From contig NZ_JADWMY010000009.1 of the NCBI RefSeq assembly GCF_015767275.1, positions 186,001 through 250,000 of the forward strand: DNA of 64,000 bases, read 5' to 3'. This DNA is from Herbaspirillum sp. AP02 (GTDB lineage: Bacteria; Pseudomonadota; Gammaproteobacteria; Burkholderiales; Burkholderiaceae_D). The notes beneath the pieces were generated by a model that was not told the origin of the DNA, made no database searches, and saw nothing but the letters and a program-made list of their open reading frames with translations. This document shows, piece by piece, positions 54,023 to 63,497 of this stretch (position 1 is the first letter of the stretch; each line of letters begins with the position of its first letter). The position numbers were made by a program, and so were the translations under genes.

Positions 54023-55030
54023 ATGACCCAAGACGCCAAGTCCGTCAACCACCATCGTCGCCTCCTGTTGCAGGCCACTACCGCTGCCGCCGCGCTGGGT
54101 GCCGCCGGCGCGCCCGCCATGGCGCTGGCCGCCGCTGCCGCGCGCAATACCGATACCGTGCGACTGGCCTGGGGCAAAGGGGGCCTGCCCGGTATCGCCC
54201 GCACCCGCGGCGAGTTCGAGAAGACACTGGCCCGCGACGGCATCAAGGTGCAATGGATCGGCCCCTTCCCCAACCACGCCCCCTCGCTGCAGGCCGTCAC
54301 CGGTGGTAGTGCCGACTTCGGCTTCGGCGGCAGTACCACGCCCGCGCTGGCCGCCATGATTGCGGGTTCGCCACTGGTCTTTACCCAGTTCGCCGTGGTC
54401 GAGCCACGCAGTACCGCCATCATCGCCAAGGATGGTTCCGGCATCACCAAGGTCAGCGACCTGGTCGGCAAGACCGTGGCGGTGAACCGTTCCGGCCTAG
54501 GCGAGTTCCTGCTGGTGGCGGCGCTGGAAAAGCACGGCATCGCCCGCGACAAGGTCCAGTTCGTCTACCTCAATCCGCCGGATGCCGGTCCGGCTTTTTC
54601 CCAGGGCAAGGTCGATGCCTGGTCGATGTGGAGCCCGGGCGTGGACATTGCGCGGGTCGAATACAAGGCGCATAACGTCTTCTTCGAAGGCCGCGATCTG
54701 GATTTCCTGATTGACTTCAACTCCTACGTCACCCATCGCAAGTTCGCCCAGGAAAACGCCGACATCGTGCGCGCCGTCAATGCCGCCTATCGCGCCGAGG
54801 GCGAGTGGATCAGCAGGAATCCGCGCGAGGCCGAGATCCTGGTGCAAAAGGATGCCGGTTATTCCGACGCGGTACGCGATTCGCTCATCAAGCTGGCGCG
54901 GCGCTGGGAATTCCATGGCGCCGATGACGCGAAGTTCATCGCCACCTTCCAGGGTGCGGCCGATTGGTTGGCCGCACGCAAGATCCTGCCGCAGAAGGTG
55001 CAGGTGAGCGATTACATCGTTAAGGTCTGA
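54023..55030 (+). CDS. ssuA: Sulfonate-binding periplasmic protein
   Basis: A 335-residue solute-binding protein of the SsuA group. The signal peptide (residues about 1-38) has a twin Arg (HHRRLLLQATTA) and an Ala-rich core, so export may use Tat, although a clear RRxFLK pattern is missing. The mature start is VRLAWGKGGLPGIARTRGEFEKTL, and TGGSADFGFGGSTTPALAAM and GLGEFLLVAALEKHG follow, as in SsuA. It binds alkanesulfonates and delivers them to SsuC. Confidence 0.9.
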   Translation: MTQDAKSVNHHRRLLLQATTAAAALGAAGAPAMALAAAAARNTDTVRLAWGKGGLPGIARTRGEFEKTLARDGIKVQWIGPFPNHAPSLQAVTGGSADFGFGGSTTPALAAMIAGSPLVFTQFAVVEPRSTAIIAKDGSGITKVSDLVGKTVAVNRSGLGEFLLVAALEKHGIARDKVQFVYLNPPDAGPAFSQGKVDAWSMWSPGVDIARVEYKAHNVFFEGRDLDFLIDFNSYVTHRKFAQENADIVRAVNAAYRAEGEWISRNPREAEILVQKDAGYSDAVRDSLIKLARRWEFHGADDAKFIATFQGAADWLAARKILPQKVQVSDYIVKV

Positions 55031-55050
55031 TTCATTTCAAGGAGAGAAGC

Positions 55051-56163
55051 ATGAGCGTCAACTTCATCGGCATGGTCACCACCAACAAGAATTCGGAGAT
55101 CCATCCCGCCGTCGGCCCGGCCATCGATACCGATTACCTGCTGCGCTTTGCGCGGGCGCACGAGGAGGCCGGTTTCGACCGGGTGCTGGTGCCGTATCAC
55201 TCCAACGGACCGGACGCCATCCTCACCATCGCCCAGGTCGCTGCCGCCACGCGACACATCAAGTTGATGCTGGCACACCGCCCGGGTTTTGTCTCGCCCA
55301 CGCTGGCGGCACGCCAACTGGCCACGCTCGACCAGTTCAGCGGCGGACGATTGGGGGTGCATATCATCTCCGGCGGCTCCGACGTCGAACAGCGCCGCGA
55401 TGGTGACTACCTCGACCATGACCAGCGCTATGACCGCACCGATGAATACCTGCACATCCTGCGCCGCGTATGGACCGCCACCCAGCCCTTCGATCATGGT
55501 GGCGTGCATTACCGCTTCGAGCAGGCCTACTCGGAGGTCAAGCCGGTGCAGCAGCCCCACATCCCGATCTTTTTCGGCGGTGCCTCCGAGGCTGCCATTC
55601 CGGTCGCCGGGCGGCATGCTGACGTGTATGCGCTGTGGGGGGAATCGCTGGAGCAGGTGCGCGAGCTGACCGGTCGCGTACGTACCGAGGCCGCACGCCA
55701 TGGACGGGAAATCGGTTTTTCGGTCTCTTTCCGTCCCATTCTGGCGGCGACCGAAGATGCCGCCTGGGAGCGCGCCGAGCGCATCCTGGCCGAGACGCGC
55801 CGCCTGCGCGCCGGCGATGGTACGCGTCATCCGGCCCAGACAGGGCCGCAAGAAAGCGTGGGCGCGCGTCGCCTGCTGGCCGCCGCCGAGAAGGGCGACC
55901 GCGTAGACCGTCGTCTGTGGACCGCGATCGCCCGCGAAACCGGTGCCCGCTACAATTCCACGGCCCTGGTCGGTACGCCCGAGCAAGTGGCCGAGGCGCT
56001 GCTGGATTACTACGACCTGGGCGTGACCACTTTCCTGATCCGCGGCTTCGATCCGCTGGAAGATGCCCTCGACTACGGTCGTGAACTGATCCCGCGCACC
56101 CGGGAGCTGGTGGCGCAGCGCCTGAAGCAACAACTGGAAAAACAGCAGAAGCAGGCCGCCTGA
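55051..56163 (+). CDS. SsuD-like FMNH2-dependent alkanesulfonate monooxygenase
   Basis: A 370-residue bacterial-luciferase-fold oxygenase that releases sulfite from sulfonates in the presence of reduced FMN. HRPGFVSPTLAARQLATLDQFSGGRLGVHIISGGSD matches the SsuD core, and YLDHDQRYDRTDEYLHILRRVW, PIFFGGASEAA and DVYALWGE follow. The C-terminus is longer and more basic/Gln-rich (LKQQLEKQQKQAA) than E. coli SsuD. It is the last gene of the ssu unit, with GGAGAG before ATG. No ssuE (flavin reductase) is adjacent. Confidence 0.88.
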   Translation: MSVNFIGMVTTNKNSEIHPAVGPAIDTDYLLRFARAHEEAGFDRVLVPYHSNGPDAILTIAQVAAATRHIKLMLAHRPGFVSPTLAARQLATLDQFSGGRLGVHIISGGSDVEQRRDGDYLDHDQRYDRTDEYLHILRRVWTATQPFDHGGVHYRFEQAYSEVKPVQQPHIPIFFGGASEAAIPVAGRHADVYALWGESLEQVRELTGRVRTEAARHGREIGFSVSFRPILAATEDAAWERAERILAETRRLRAGDGTRHPAQTGPQESVGARRLLAAAEKGDRVDRRLWTAIARETGARYNSTALVGTPEQVAEALLDYYDLGVTTFLIRGFDPLEDALDYGRELIPRTRELVAQRLKQQLEKQQKQAA

Positions 56164-56184
56164 CTTTTTCCGGCCGCAACGTGA

Positions 56185-56218
56185 CAGTGGCTCCGCATTG
56201 CGGAGCCACTGTTTTTTT
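56185..56218 (+). terminator. Strong terminator of the ssu operon
   Basis: Twelve-base perfect stem CAGTGGCTCCGC/GCGGAGCCACTG with loop ATT and seven T after it, 21 bases downstream of the monooxygenase stop. It lies 20 bases before the convergent metY stop. Confidence 0.95.
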
Positions 56219-56238
56219 CGGAGATGAAATGCCTGACG

Positions 56239-57528
56239 TCAGGCCGACTGCAACGCCTGTTCCAGATCGGCCAGCAGGTCATCGATATGCTCGATGCCGA
56301 TCGACAGACGCACCGTATCCACGGTCACACCGGCCTTTTCCAGTTCCTCCGGCGCCAGCTGGCGGTGCGTGGTGGACGCCGGATGCGTTGCCAGCGACTT
56401 GGCGTCGCCGATGTTGACCAGCCGCGTGAAGAGCTGCAGCGCATCCTGGAAGCGTGCACCGCCGTCACGACCGTTGGCCACGCCAAAGGTCAGCACGCCC
56501 GAGGCGCGACCCTTGAAGTATTTCTGCGCCAGTTGATGATCGGGATGGCCTTCCAGCCCGGCGTAGTTGACCCAGCGCACCTTGGGGTGGCGTTTCAGGT
56601 ATTGCGCCACCGCCAGGGTGTTGGCGGTGATGCGATCCAGCCGCAGGGCCAGCGTTTCGATACCTTGCAGGATCTGGAAGGCATTGAAGGGCGATAGTGC
56701 CGCTCCCGTGTTGCGCAGCGGCACCACGCGTGCGCGACCGATGTAGGCGGCCGCCCCCAGGGCTTCGGTATAGACCACGCCGTGATAGCTGACATCCGGT
56801 TCGTTGAGGCGCTTGAAACGTTCCTTGTGCTGCGCCCAGGGGAACTTGCCGGAATCCACGATGGCGCCACCCAGCGTGGTACCGTGGCCGCCCAGGTATT
56901 TGGTCAGCGAGTGCACCACGATGTCGGCGCCGTGTTCGAAGGGGCGCAGCAGGTAGGGCGTGGCCACCGTGTTATCCACGATCAGTGGAATGCCATGGCG
57001 ATGTGCGATCTCGGCCACCGCAGCGATGTCGGTGACATTGCCCAACGGATTGCCGATCGATTCGATGAAGATGGCCTTGGTACGAGCATCGATCAGCGGC
57101 TCGAACGACGCCGGCTGGCGCGGATCGGCGAAGCGCGTGGTGATACCGAACTGCGGCAGGGTGTGGGCGAACAGGTTGTAGGTGCCGCCGTAGAGGGTGG
57201 AGGCCGAGACGATGTTGTCGCCCGCCTCGGCGATGGTTTGGATCGCGTAGGTCACGGCCGCCTGGCCGGAGGCCAGCGCCAGCGCGGCGATACCGCCTTC
57301 CAGTGCTGCCAGGCGCTTTTCCAGCACGTCCTGGGTGGGGTTCATGATGCGCGAGTAGATATTGCCCTGGACCTTGAGGTCGAACAGATCGGCGCCATGC
57401 TGGGTGTCATCGAAGGCAAAGGCAACCGTCTGGTAGATCGGCACGGCCACGGCACGCGTGGTCGGATCAGGGTCATAGCCGCCGTGTACCGATACGGTCT
57501 CGAATTTCCATTGCGGGTTGTCTGCCAT
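56239..57528 (-). CDS. metY: O-acetylhomoserine sulfhydrylase (metY-type)
   Basis: A PLP enzyme of 429 residues that makes homocysteine from O-acetylhomoserine and sulfide (or methanethiol to methionine). It starts [41 protein letters not shown], with the PLP lysine in [24 protein letters not shown] and [33 protein letters not shown]. The length and [19 protein letters not shown] identify the MetY rather than MetB/MetZ branch. It incorporates the sulfide derived from the adjacent sulfonate uptake genes. A perfect palindrome CATATGCATATG lies upstream at 57625-57636. Confidence 0.94.
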   Translation of the reverse strand: MADNPQWKFETVSVHGGYDPDPTTRAVAVPIYQTVAFAFDDTQHGADLFDLKVQGNIYSRIMNPTQDVLEKRLAALEGGIAALALASGQAAVTYAIQTIAEAGDNIVSASTLYGGTYNLFAHTLPQFGITTRFADPRQPASFEPLIDARTKAIFIESIGNPLGNVTDIAAVAEIAHRHGIPLIVDNTVATPYLLRPFEHGADIVVHSLTKYLGGHGTTLGGAIVDSGKFPWAQHKERFKRLNEPDVSYHGVVYTEALGAAAYIGRARVVPLRNTGAALSPFNAFQILQGIETLALRLDRITANTLAVAQYLKRHPKVRWVNYAGLEGHPDHQLAQKYFKGRASGVLTFGVANGRDGGARFQDALQLFTRLVNIGDAKSLATHPASTTHRQLAPEELEKAGVTVDTVRLSIGIEHIDDLLADLEQALQSA

Positions 57529-57624
57529 GTTGTCTCTTTCTTGTCGTTGAACGGGGAAGCAGGAAGGCGATGCTAGACCCAGACCCTAGCGCGACGACGG
57601 GCAGGTCGCCAAGAAATGATTCGT

Positions 57625-57636
57625 CATATGCATATG
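57625..57636. promoter_or_regulatory. 12-base perfect palindrome upstream of metY
   Basis: CATATGCATATG lies 97 bases before the metY start, in the 145-base gap to the adhesin stop. It partly resembles the sulfur-region motif (GCATA then ATAT) but lacks the CG end. Confidence 0.3.
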
Positions 57637-57673
57637 CGTCCAGAGCGCATGAAGTCGGCTTGGGAGCGCGACC

Positions 57674-59137
57674 TCACTGCACTTTCACGATGACGTAGGC
57701 CGTCGAGAACACCCTTCCGGGCGTGACGGTCTGGCCTGGTAATTTTTGCAGTGTCGCGGTCAGGCGTTTGTGCACCGTAAATTGCCCCACCGATGCCGCA
57801 GATGTGGACGGGGGTGGGGGGCAGCGCTCCTGATCGGCTGCACCCAGGCGATACCATCCCGCATTGCGTCCCGAGGGGAAGGACTGCTGCAGCCACTGGC
57901 CCGTTACCGATGAACTCAGGAACTGCATATCCTGACGATTCTCCGCATCACTCAGGCCGATTCCGACTCCCTTGGCCAGCGACGGATCGGTGCCGTAGTT
58001 GTCCGAGAGCAGATAGCGCACTCCCTGGCTCTGGTTGACGTACCCCAGCAAGCGGGCGGCGGCCAGTGCCCCGGGCGAGACCTGAAGGCCAAAGGCGGTC
58101 TGGTTGTCATCGGTGCCGGCGGCGAACGGGGGCTTGCCGCCGATGCCTTCGTCACAGCGGAACGAGAGCGTGAATTCCACTTGCCGCGTCTGCCCCTGAT
58201 TGAGCTCGGTTTCCGAGATCGGGGGGAATACCACCTCCGGCGTCACGTTCTGCACCACGCAGGACGGCAGCACGCTGAGCGTGGCAGCCATGCGCATGCC
58301 GAACGCAATGCCATTGGCGGCACCGAAGAACAGGTAGCGGTAGGCGTGATCCTCGCCATCGTCATCCATGTCGCCACTGGCGCGGTTGTATCCCGGTCCG
58401 CGCAGCATCAGGTAGCCATTGGGCTGGGTGCATTGGTAGGCGACCGCCGCCCAGCGTGTGTTGTCCGGCGCGCCGCTGCACCAGTTGCTGGTGCCGGTGC
58501 CCGGCGTCAGGTCCGATACCCGCGCGACCTCGGCCTTGATCGGGCTGAGGTGCCTGGCACGGATCAGGATCTTCTTGCCAGCCTGGTCGACGTCATAGGT
58601 ATCGAGCTTGCTGGACTGGTAATAGCGCGAGAGGATCTTGCCGGAGCGCAGATGTGTGAGCCGGATGGCGACCCCGGGAAACCAGGTACGGTAGAAACCC
58701 TGGAGCCCATCCTGGGTGCCGATCTCGGCATAGCCACCGACCCGGTCATCACCGTTGGTGGAAAAGACTTCATAGATCTGGTCGGCATCGGCCAGGTCGC
58801 AGGTCCAGAGCAGGGTGTCGCCGTTGATGCCGGCAGCTTCGGCGGCAGTGGCGACGGCGCTGCCCAGCATGGTGCCGGGCGGCTGGATCGCGGTGCTGGC
58901 CAGGTTGATGCGCCCCAGCCAGAACTGGGCGGAGCCGCCGTCACTGAGCGGCGTGAACGGATAATCGGAGCGGTTGTTGCGCTTGCACACCGCTTCTGCC
59001 GTCGTTGCCATCAGCAGCCACAGGGCGAGCGTCAACAGCAGGCACAGGACCTTGCGCGCGTGAGGCTGGTTGTGATGGCGGTGCGGATGGGGCTGGCGAG
59101 CAGGCAACTGGCCATGGAGTGGCTGACAGATGGACAT
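57674..59137 (-). CDS. Candidate fimbrial tip adhesin
   Basis: A 487-residue exported protein. The signal peptide covers about residues 24-50 (VLCLLLTLALWLLMATTAEA). A long N-terminal part (about 50-310, with cysteines in AVCKRNN, LLWTCDL, SNWCSG, AYQCTQ) is followed by a C-terminal pilin-like part (PSCVVQN to the last strand FSTAYVIVKVQ), as in two-domain tip adhesins. No known lectin family is recognised. ATG 59137 is chosen over 59176 because GGAGG lies seven bases upstream. It is divergent from the pilin gene at 59418, so it is probably exported by the same usher, though not in its operon. Confidence 0.75.
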   Translation of the reverse strand: MSICQPLHGQLPARQPHPHRHHNQPHARKVLCLLLTLALWLLMATTAEAVCKRNNRSDYPFTPLSDGGSAQFWLGRINLASTAIQPPGTMLGSAVATAAEAAGINGDTLLWTCDLADADQIYEVFSTNGDDRVGGYAEIGTQDGLQGFYRTWFPGVAIRLTHLRSGKILSRYYQSSKLDTYDVDQAGKKILIRARHLSPIKAEVARVSDLTPGTGTSNWCSGAPDNTRWAAVAYQCTQPNGYLMLRGPGYNRASGDMDDDGEDHAYRYLFFGAANGIAFGMRMAATLSVLPSCVVQNVTPEVVFPPISETELNQGQTRQVEFTLSFRCDEGIGGKPPFAAGTDDNQTAFGLQVSPGALAAARLLGYVNQSQGVRYLLSDNYGTDPSLAKGVGIGLSDAENRQDMQFLSSSVTGQWLQQSFPSGRNAGWYRLGAADQERCPPPPSTSAASVGQFTVHKRLTATLQKLPGQTVTPGRVFSTAYVIVKVQ

Positions 59138-59417
59138 CAGAGAGCCTCCGGCGGGGATGGGAAAGCCAGCCATCATCGGTCATCGAAGGCGTGCCGGTGA
59201 ATGGGTCCCTCCCTTAATGGTCATGGGCCGATGCCCAATCGCCGGGGCGTGCGCCTCTGGGATTTCGCCTATGCCGGATTCAGACTTCGCCAGCCCCCGG
59301 ATGGGCGGGCGCCGATCCTCGTGCGGCGCTGTCTTGCCTATGATGCATTTGGTGCAGGCGCTTCGGTTGGTGTCCGCATTCTCCTTTCCGCTCAGCCGAA
59401 ATCTTTTGGGGGTAAAT

Positions 59418-59945
59418 ATGAAAAAGCATCTCGCAATCCTGATGTTGGTCTCGCCGTCGCTGGTGCTGGCGGCCGGCAACACGATCAATTTCCGCGGCCA
59501 GGTCAGCAAGCAGACCTGCCAGGTGATGGTCGATGGCGCCGCCAATCCAGTGGTGCTGTTGCCGACGGTGGCCTCGGGTGACCTGACGGCCGCCGGCAGT
59601 ACCGCCGGCGAGACACCCTTCGTGGTCAGCGTCAGCGGTTGTACCGCATCGGCGTCGGATTCGCTGAAGATCAAGACCCAATTCCTGGCCAGTGCGGCCA
59701 CCAGCGGCAACAACATTCCCAACCTTGGCAGCGCCAAGAACGTGGCGCTGCAATTGCGCACCGGCGTCGGTGGTGATGCCATCAAGCTGGTCGGCGGTAG
59801 CGCCGTCTCGGTGGATGGCCTGCAGATCGCCGCCGGCGCCACCAGCGCTTCGCATACCTTTGCCGTGCGCTATGTCTCCGAGGCCGGCTCGGCAGAACCC
59901 GGGTCGGTGATCGGCTCTGTGCAGTACGCGCTGGATTACCTCTGA
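59418..59945 (+). CDS. Type 1-like fimbrial major pilin
   Basis: A 175-residue pilin. The signal peptide covers about 1-19 (LILMLVSPSLVLA A). The mature protein begins GNTINFRGQVSKQTCQVMVDGAANPVVLLPTV and has two cysteines (QTCQV and VSGCTA) as expected for the intramolecular disulfide of type 1 pilins. It ends SVIGSVQYALDYL with the conserved penultimate Tyr. GGGGGT lies before ATG. The chaperone-usher genes follow on the same strand. Confidence 0.9.
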   Translation: MKKHLAILMLVSPSLVLAAGNTINFRGQVSKQTCQVMVDGAANPVVLLPTVASGDLTAAGSTAGETPFVVSVSGCTASASDSLKIKTQFLASAATSGNNIPNLGSAKNVALQLRTGVGGDAIKLVGGSAVSVDGLQIAAGATSASHTFAVRYVSEAGSAEPGSVIGSVQYALDYL

Positions 59946-59955
59946 TGCGCTAGCC

Positions 59956-59977
59956 GGACTGCTCTTCAGAACAGTCC
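59956..59977 (+). other. Hairpin after the pilin gene
   Basis: GGACTG (59956-59961) pairs with CAGTCC (59972-59977), with a partly paired interior TCTTCAGA. It lies just after the pilin stop, without a T tract. Such hairpins often keep pilin mRNA more abundant than chaperone-usher mRNA. Confidence 0.5.
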
Positions 59978-60126
59978 TGGCACGCTGTCTTCGCCCGCCA
60001 GGGCCTTCAACCCGCATGGCATCACCCTGGCGGTGTCTTGTCGTGGCGGGTCGCGGCCGTCAATTCCCTTTCGCATCCCCTTCTTCGCTGCCGGGTCGCC
60101 CCGGCGGTGCTGCTCCCGTTTTCGAC

Positions 60127-60870
60127 ATGAAAAGAACAAGCTTGCTCGCAGGGCTCATCATGGTGTTGGTATTCATTGCAAGCGCAGGCGCCCATGCCAG
60201 CGTGACGATGCTGGGCACGCGTGTCATCTATCCGGCCGATGCCGGTGAACAGGCGCTGCGCTTCAGCAATCCGGACGACCATCCCAACCTGGTCCAGGTG
60301 TGGATCGATGATGGCCGTGCCGGTGCCGCCGATACCGATGCCTTGCCTTCGCCTTTCCTGGTCGTGCCGCCGGTGTTTCGGGTAGAGCCTCGTGGCGGTC
60401 AGGTGGTGCGATTGTCCTATGTGGGGACGGCGTTGCCGCAGGACCGCGAGTCCCTGTTCTTCCTGAATTTCCTGCAGGTGCCGGCCTTGAAGGCGGATTC
60501 CGTGGGCGACAACCAGTTGGTGCTTACCGTACGCAGCCGCATGAAGCTGTTCTATCGCCCGGCCTCGCTGGCCAGCGAGGCCGATGCCGCGCGCGCGCCG
60601 GATGCGCTGGCTTTTTTCATAGAGAGTACGGACACGGCTGCCAGCGTGGTCGTGCATAACGCCAGTCCATACCACGTGGTGGTGCAGCAGGCAGCACTGC
60701 TGGTGGCCGGACAAGAGCAGGTGTTGACCCGGGCCACGGTGATCAGCCCGTTCCAGCAACTGCGCTGGCCGCTGGCACGGGTACCGGCGGACGTGTCCAG
60801 CCTGCGCGTGCAGCTGCGCGTGGTCAACGATGTCGGGGTGGAAGTCTTGCATGACTATCCGCTGCGCTGA
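60127..60870 (+). CDS. Periplasmic pilus chaperone, first copy
   Basis: A 247-residue PapD-like chaperone. The signal peptide covers about residues 1-23 (ending GAHA). Two Ig-like domains follow: SVTMLGTRVIYPADAGEQALRFSNPDDHPNLVQVWIDDG, then FFLNFLQVPA, the usual interdomain region, and KLFYRP, the conserved chaperone motif. It donates a strand to pilins and escorts them to the usher encoded directly after it (11-base gap). Confidence 0.93.
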   Translation: MKRTSLLAGLIMVLVFIASAGAHASVTMLGTRVIYPADAGEQALRFSNPDDHPNLVQVWIDDGRAGAADTDALPSPFLVVPPVFRVEPRGGQVVRLSYVGTALPQDRESLFFLNFLQVPALKADSVGDNQLVLTVRSRMKLFYRPASLASEADAARAPDALAFFIESTDTAASVVVHNASPYHVVVQQAALLVAGQEQVLTRATVISPFQQLRWPLARVPADVSSLRVQLRVVNDVGVEVLHDYPLR

Positions 60871-60881
60871 CGAGGCCTGCG

Positions 60882-63497
60882 GTGAGACAAGCCACATCGA
60901 CCCTGCCCGGGCCGGCCTGGAGCGCGTTGTCGCTCGGCGCCGGCCTGCTGTTGCTGGCGCCGACGGTGGCGGCTGGCCAGCCGGAGCAGTCCTATCGTTT
61001 CCTGGAAGCGCTGGAGATGGCTTCGCCTGTCAACAAGGGCAGCCTGTCGCGCTTCAATCGGATCGGGAATGTCGAGCCCGGCACCTACAGCGTGGACGTC
61101 TTTGTCAACGGCAGCTTCAGCCATCGGCGTTCGCTGCGCTTCGACCTGTTCGAAGGGCAGGGCGTGGCGGCCTGCTTCAAGGCCCAGGATGCGGCCCTGC
61201 TGAACCTGCGCCCGGACTTGCTGGCGCAGCTGGGCCAGCGTGAATGTGCCCGTATCGAGGTGCTGGCACCGGGTGCACAGGCCGTGTTCGATCTTGCCAA
61301 CCTGCGTCTGAACGTCACTCTGCCGCAGTCGCAGCTCAAGCATGTGGCGCGTGGCTACGTCGACCCCGAACACTATGACGCCGGAGAAAGCATCGGCTTC
61401 ATCAACTACAGCATCAGCCAGTACTACGCCCGCACGGCCCAGCTCAGCAACAGTGCGACCTATGGTTTTACCGACAGCGGTGTCAATCTCGGCCTGTGGC
61501 GCTTGCGTCAGCAGGGCAGCCTGGGCTATGACAGCCGCAGCGGACTGGCCTGGAACCCGGTACGCACCTATGCCAAGCGCGCCTTGCCGGTCTGGGCCAG
61601 TGAAATGACGGTGGGAGAAAGCTTCACCTCCGGCAAGCTGCTCTCCGGCCTGGCCTACCAGGGGCTGGAACTCAGTTCGGATGAGCGCATGCTACCCGAC
61701 TCCCTGCGCGGCTATGCGCCGGTCATCCGCGGTAGCACCCGCAGCAATGCCCAGGTCATCGTCAGCCAGAAGGGACGCGAGATCTATCGCACCACGGTGG
61801 CACCGGGCAGCTTTGTCATCGACGACCTGTATCCGACCAGCTACAACGGCGACCTCGACGTCACCGTGATCGAGGCCGACGGGACGCGCTCCAGCTTCAG
61901 CGTGCCGTTCTCCGCCCTGCCGGAATCGATGCGGCCCGGACGCTCGCGCTACAGCCTGACCGTGGGCCGGACCCGGGACACTGATACCCGGACGCTGTTC
62001 GTGGACGCGCTGGTTCAACGCGGCCTGAGCAATGCCCTGACCGGCAACCTGGGACTGCGCCTGGCCCCGGCTTACCGTTCGGTGGTGATCGGAAGTACGT
62101 TGGCCGGCCAGGCAGGATCGGTCGGGCTAACTCTGAACTACTCGCACGCCGATACCGGGCATGGCGCACGCGGCGGCTGGATGCTGGGCCTGTCGTACTC
62201 GCGCGCCTTCGAAACCACCGGCACCAATTTTTCCATCGCCAGCTATCGCTATTCGACGGCCGGCTACCGTGAACTGGCCGATGTGCTCAGTGAACGGCGT
62301 GCCTGGCGCGGCGCTCAGTGGTCGCCGGGCAATTCCAGCAGCTACCAGCAGCATTCGCGTTTCGACGTTGCGCTCAGTCAGCAACTGGGCAGTGCCGGTT
62401 CGCTCTACCTCTCGGGGTTGACGCAGACCTTCTATCACGACCGCAGCCGCATCACCCAGTTGCAGTTCGGTTATTCAACCATGTGGAGCAATGGCATGAG
62501 CATCAACCTGGCTTTCCAGCGGCAGCAGGTCAGCGCCGCATCCGCCACGCAGCAGGCCCTGGACGGTCAGCTGCCGCAGAGCACCCGGCCGGGGTCCTCG
62601 GTCATGCTGTCGCTGTCCATTCCATTGGGCCGACCGGGGGGCGACCGGCCGATATTGAGTACCTCGGTGGTCAAGGCGGCCGGGCAGGATCTCTACCAGT
62701 CGCAACTCTCCGCCATCCTGCCCGGCGAGCGCCACTTCAGCTACAGCGTGGGCGCCAGCCACGCACCGGGCGGACAGCAGGACAGCATCAATGGCAACCT
62801 GGGGGCGCGCCTGCCCAAGGCCAATCTCAACCTCAGCCTGACGCGCGGTCGCGACTACTGGCAGGCCGCCGCCAATGCCCGTGGCGCGCTGGCGCTGCAT
62901 GGCGGCGGCATCACCTTCGGCCCCTACCTGGGCGATACCTTTGCCCTGGTCGAGGCCAAGGGCGCAGAGGGGGCACGGCTTTTCAATGGCCAGGGCGCGG
63001 TGATCGACGGCAACGGATTTGCGTTGCTGCCATCCTTGTCGCCCTACCACCGCAATGTGGTGGAACTGGCGGCCGCAGGCATGAGCAGCAAGGGGGAGAT
63101 CCTGGAGAATCAGCGCACCGTGATCCCCTATGCCGGCGCCACCCTCAAGCTCAGTTTCAGGACGCGCACCGGCCATGCCCTGCTGATCCGCCTGCAGCGC
63201 GACGACGGCCAGCCCCTGCCGATGGGGGCGGACGTGCTGGACCAGCAGGGTGATGTCGTGGGCATGGTGGGGCAGGGCAGCCAGGCCTACCTGCGCAGCG
63301 AGCAGTTACGCGGCAGCCTGCTGGTGCGCTGGGGCGATGGCCAGCAGGAGCGCTGTGCGGTCCGCTATGACCTGCAGGGCCAGGACCTGAACGCTCCCCT
63401 GTTACGCCTGGAGGCCGCCTGCACCGCTGCGCCCCGACGTGAAGAATTCCTGCCGGCCGATGCCGGACGCGCTGCAGCCGGCGGAGGTCCGCAATGA
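60882..63497 (+). CDS. Outer-membrane fimbrial usher
   Basis: An 871-residue usher that assembles pilins at the outer membrane. The start is GTG 60882. The signal peptide covers roughly residues 1-32. The N-terminal domain (VDVFVNGSFSHRRSLRFDLFEG) binds chaperone-pilin complexes. The middle barrel contains YYARTAQLSNSATYGFTDSGVNLGLWRLRQQGS and the plug segment APVIRGSTRSNAQVIVSQKGREIYRTTVAPGSFVIDDLYPTSYNGDLDVTVIEADG. The C-terminal domains end with a cysteine pair (RCAVRYDL...EAACTAA). It overlaps the second chaperone gene by four bases (ATGA). Confidence 0.93.
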   Translation: MRQATSTLPGPAWSALSLGAGLLLLAPTVAAGQPEQSYRFLEALEMASPVNKGSLSRFNRIGNVEPGTYSVDVFVNGSFSHRRSLRFDLFEGQGVAACFKAQDAALLNLRPDLLAQLGQRECARIEVLAPGAQAVFDLANLRLNVTLPQSQLKHVARGYVDPEHYDAGESIGFINYSISQYYARTAQLSNSATYGFTDSGVNLGLWRLRQQGSLGYDSRSGLAWNPVRTYAKRALPVWASEMTVGESFTSGKLLSGLAYQGLELSSDERMLPDSLRGYAPVIRGSTRSNAQVIVSQKGREIYRTTVAPGSFVIDDLYPTSYNGDLDVTVIEADGTRSSFSVPFSALPESMRPGRSRYSLTVGRTRDTDTRTLFVDALVQRGLSNALTGNLGLRLAPAYRSVVIGSTLAGQAGSVGLTLNYSHADTGHGARGGWMLGLSYSRAFETTGTNFSIASYRYSTAGYRELADVLSERRAWRGAQWSPGNSSSYQQHSRFDVALSQQLGSAGSLYLSGLTQTFYHDRSRITQLQFGYSTMWSNGMSINLAFQRQQVSAASATQQALDGQLPQSTRPGSSVMLSLSIPLGRPGGDRPILSTSVVKAAGQDLYQSQLSAILPGERHFSYSVGASHAPGGQQDSINGNLGARLPKANLNLSLTRGRDYWQAAANARGALALHGGGITFGPYLGDTFALVEAKGAEGARLFNGQGAVIDGNGFALLPSLSPYHRNVVELAAAGMSSKGEILENQRTVIPYAGATLKLSFRTRTGHALLIRLQRDDGQPLPMGADVLDQQGDVVGMVGQGSQAYLRSEQLRGSLLVRWGDGQQERCAVRYDLQGQDLNAPLLRLEAACTAAPRREEFLPADAGRAAAGGGPQ

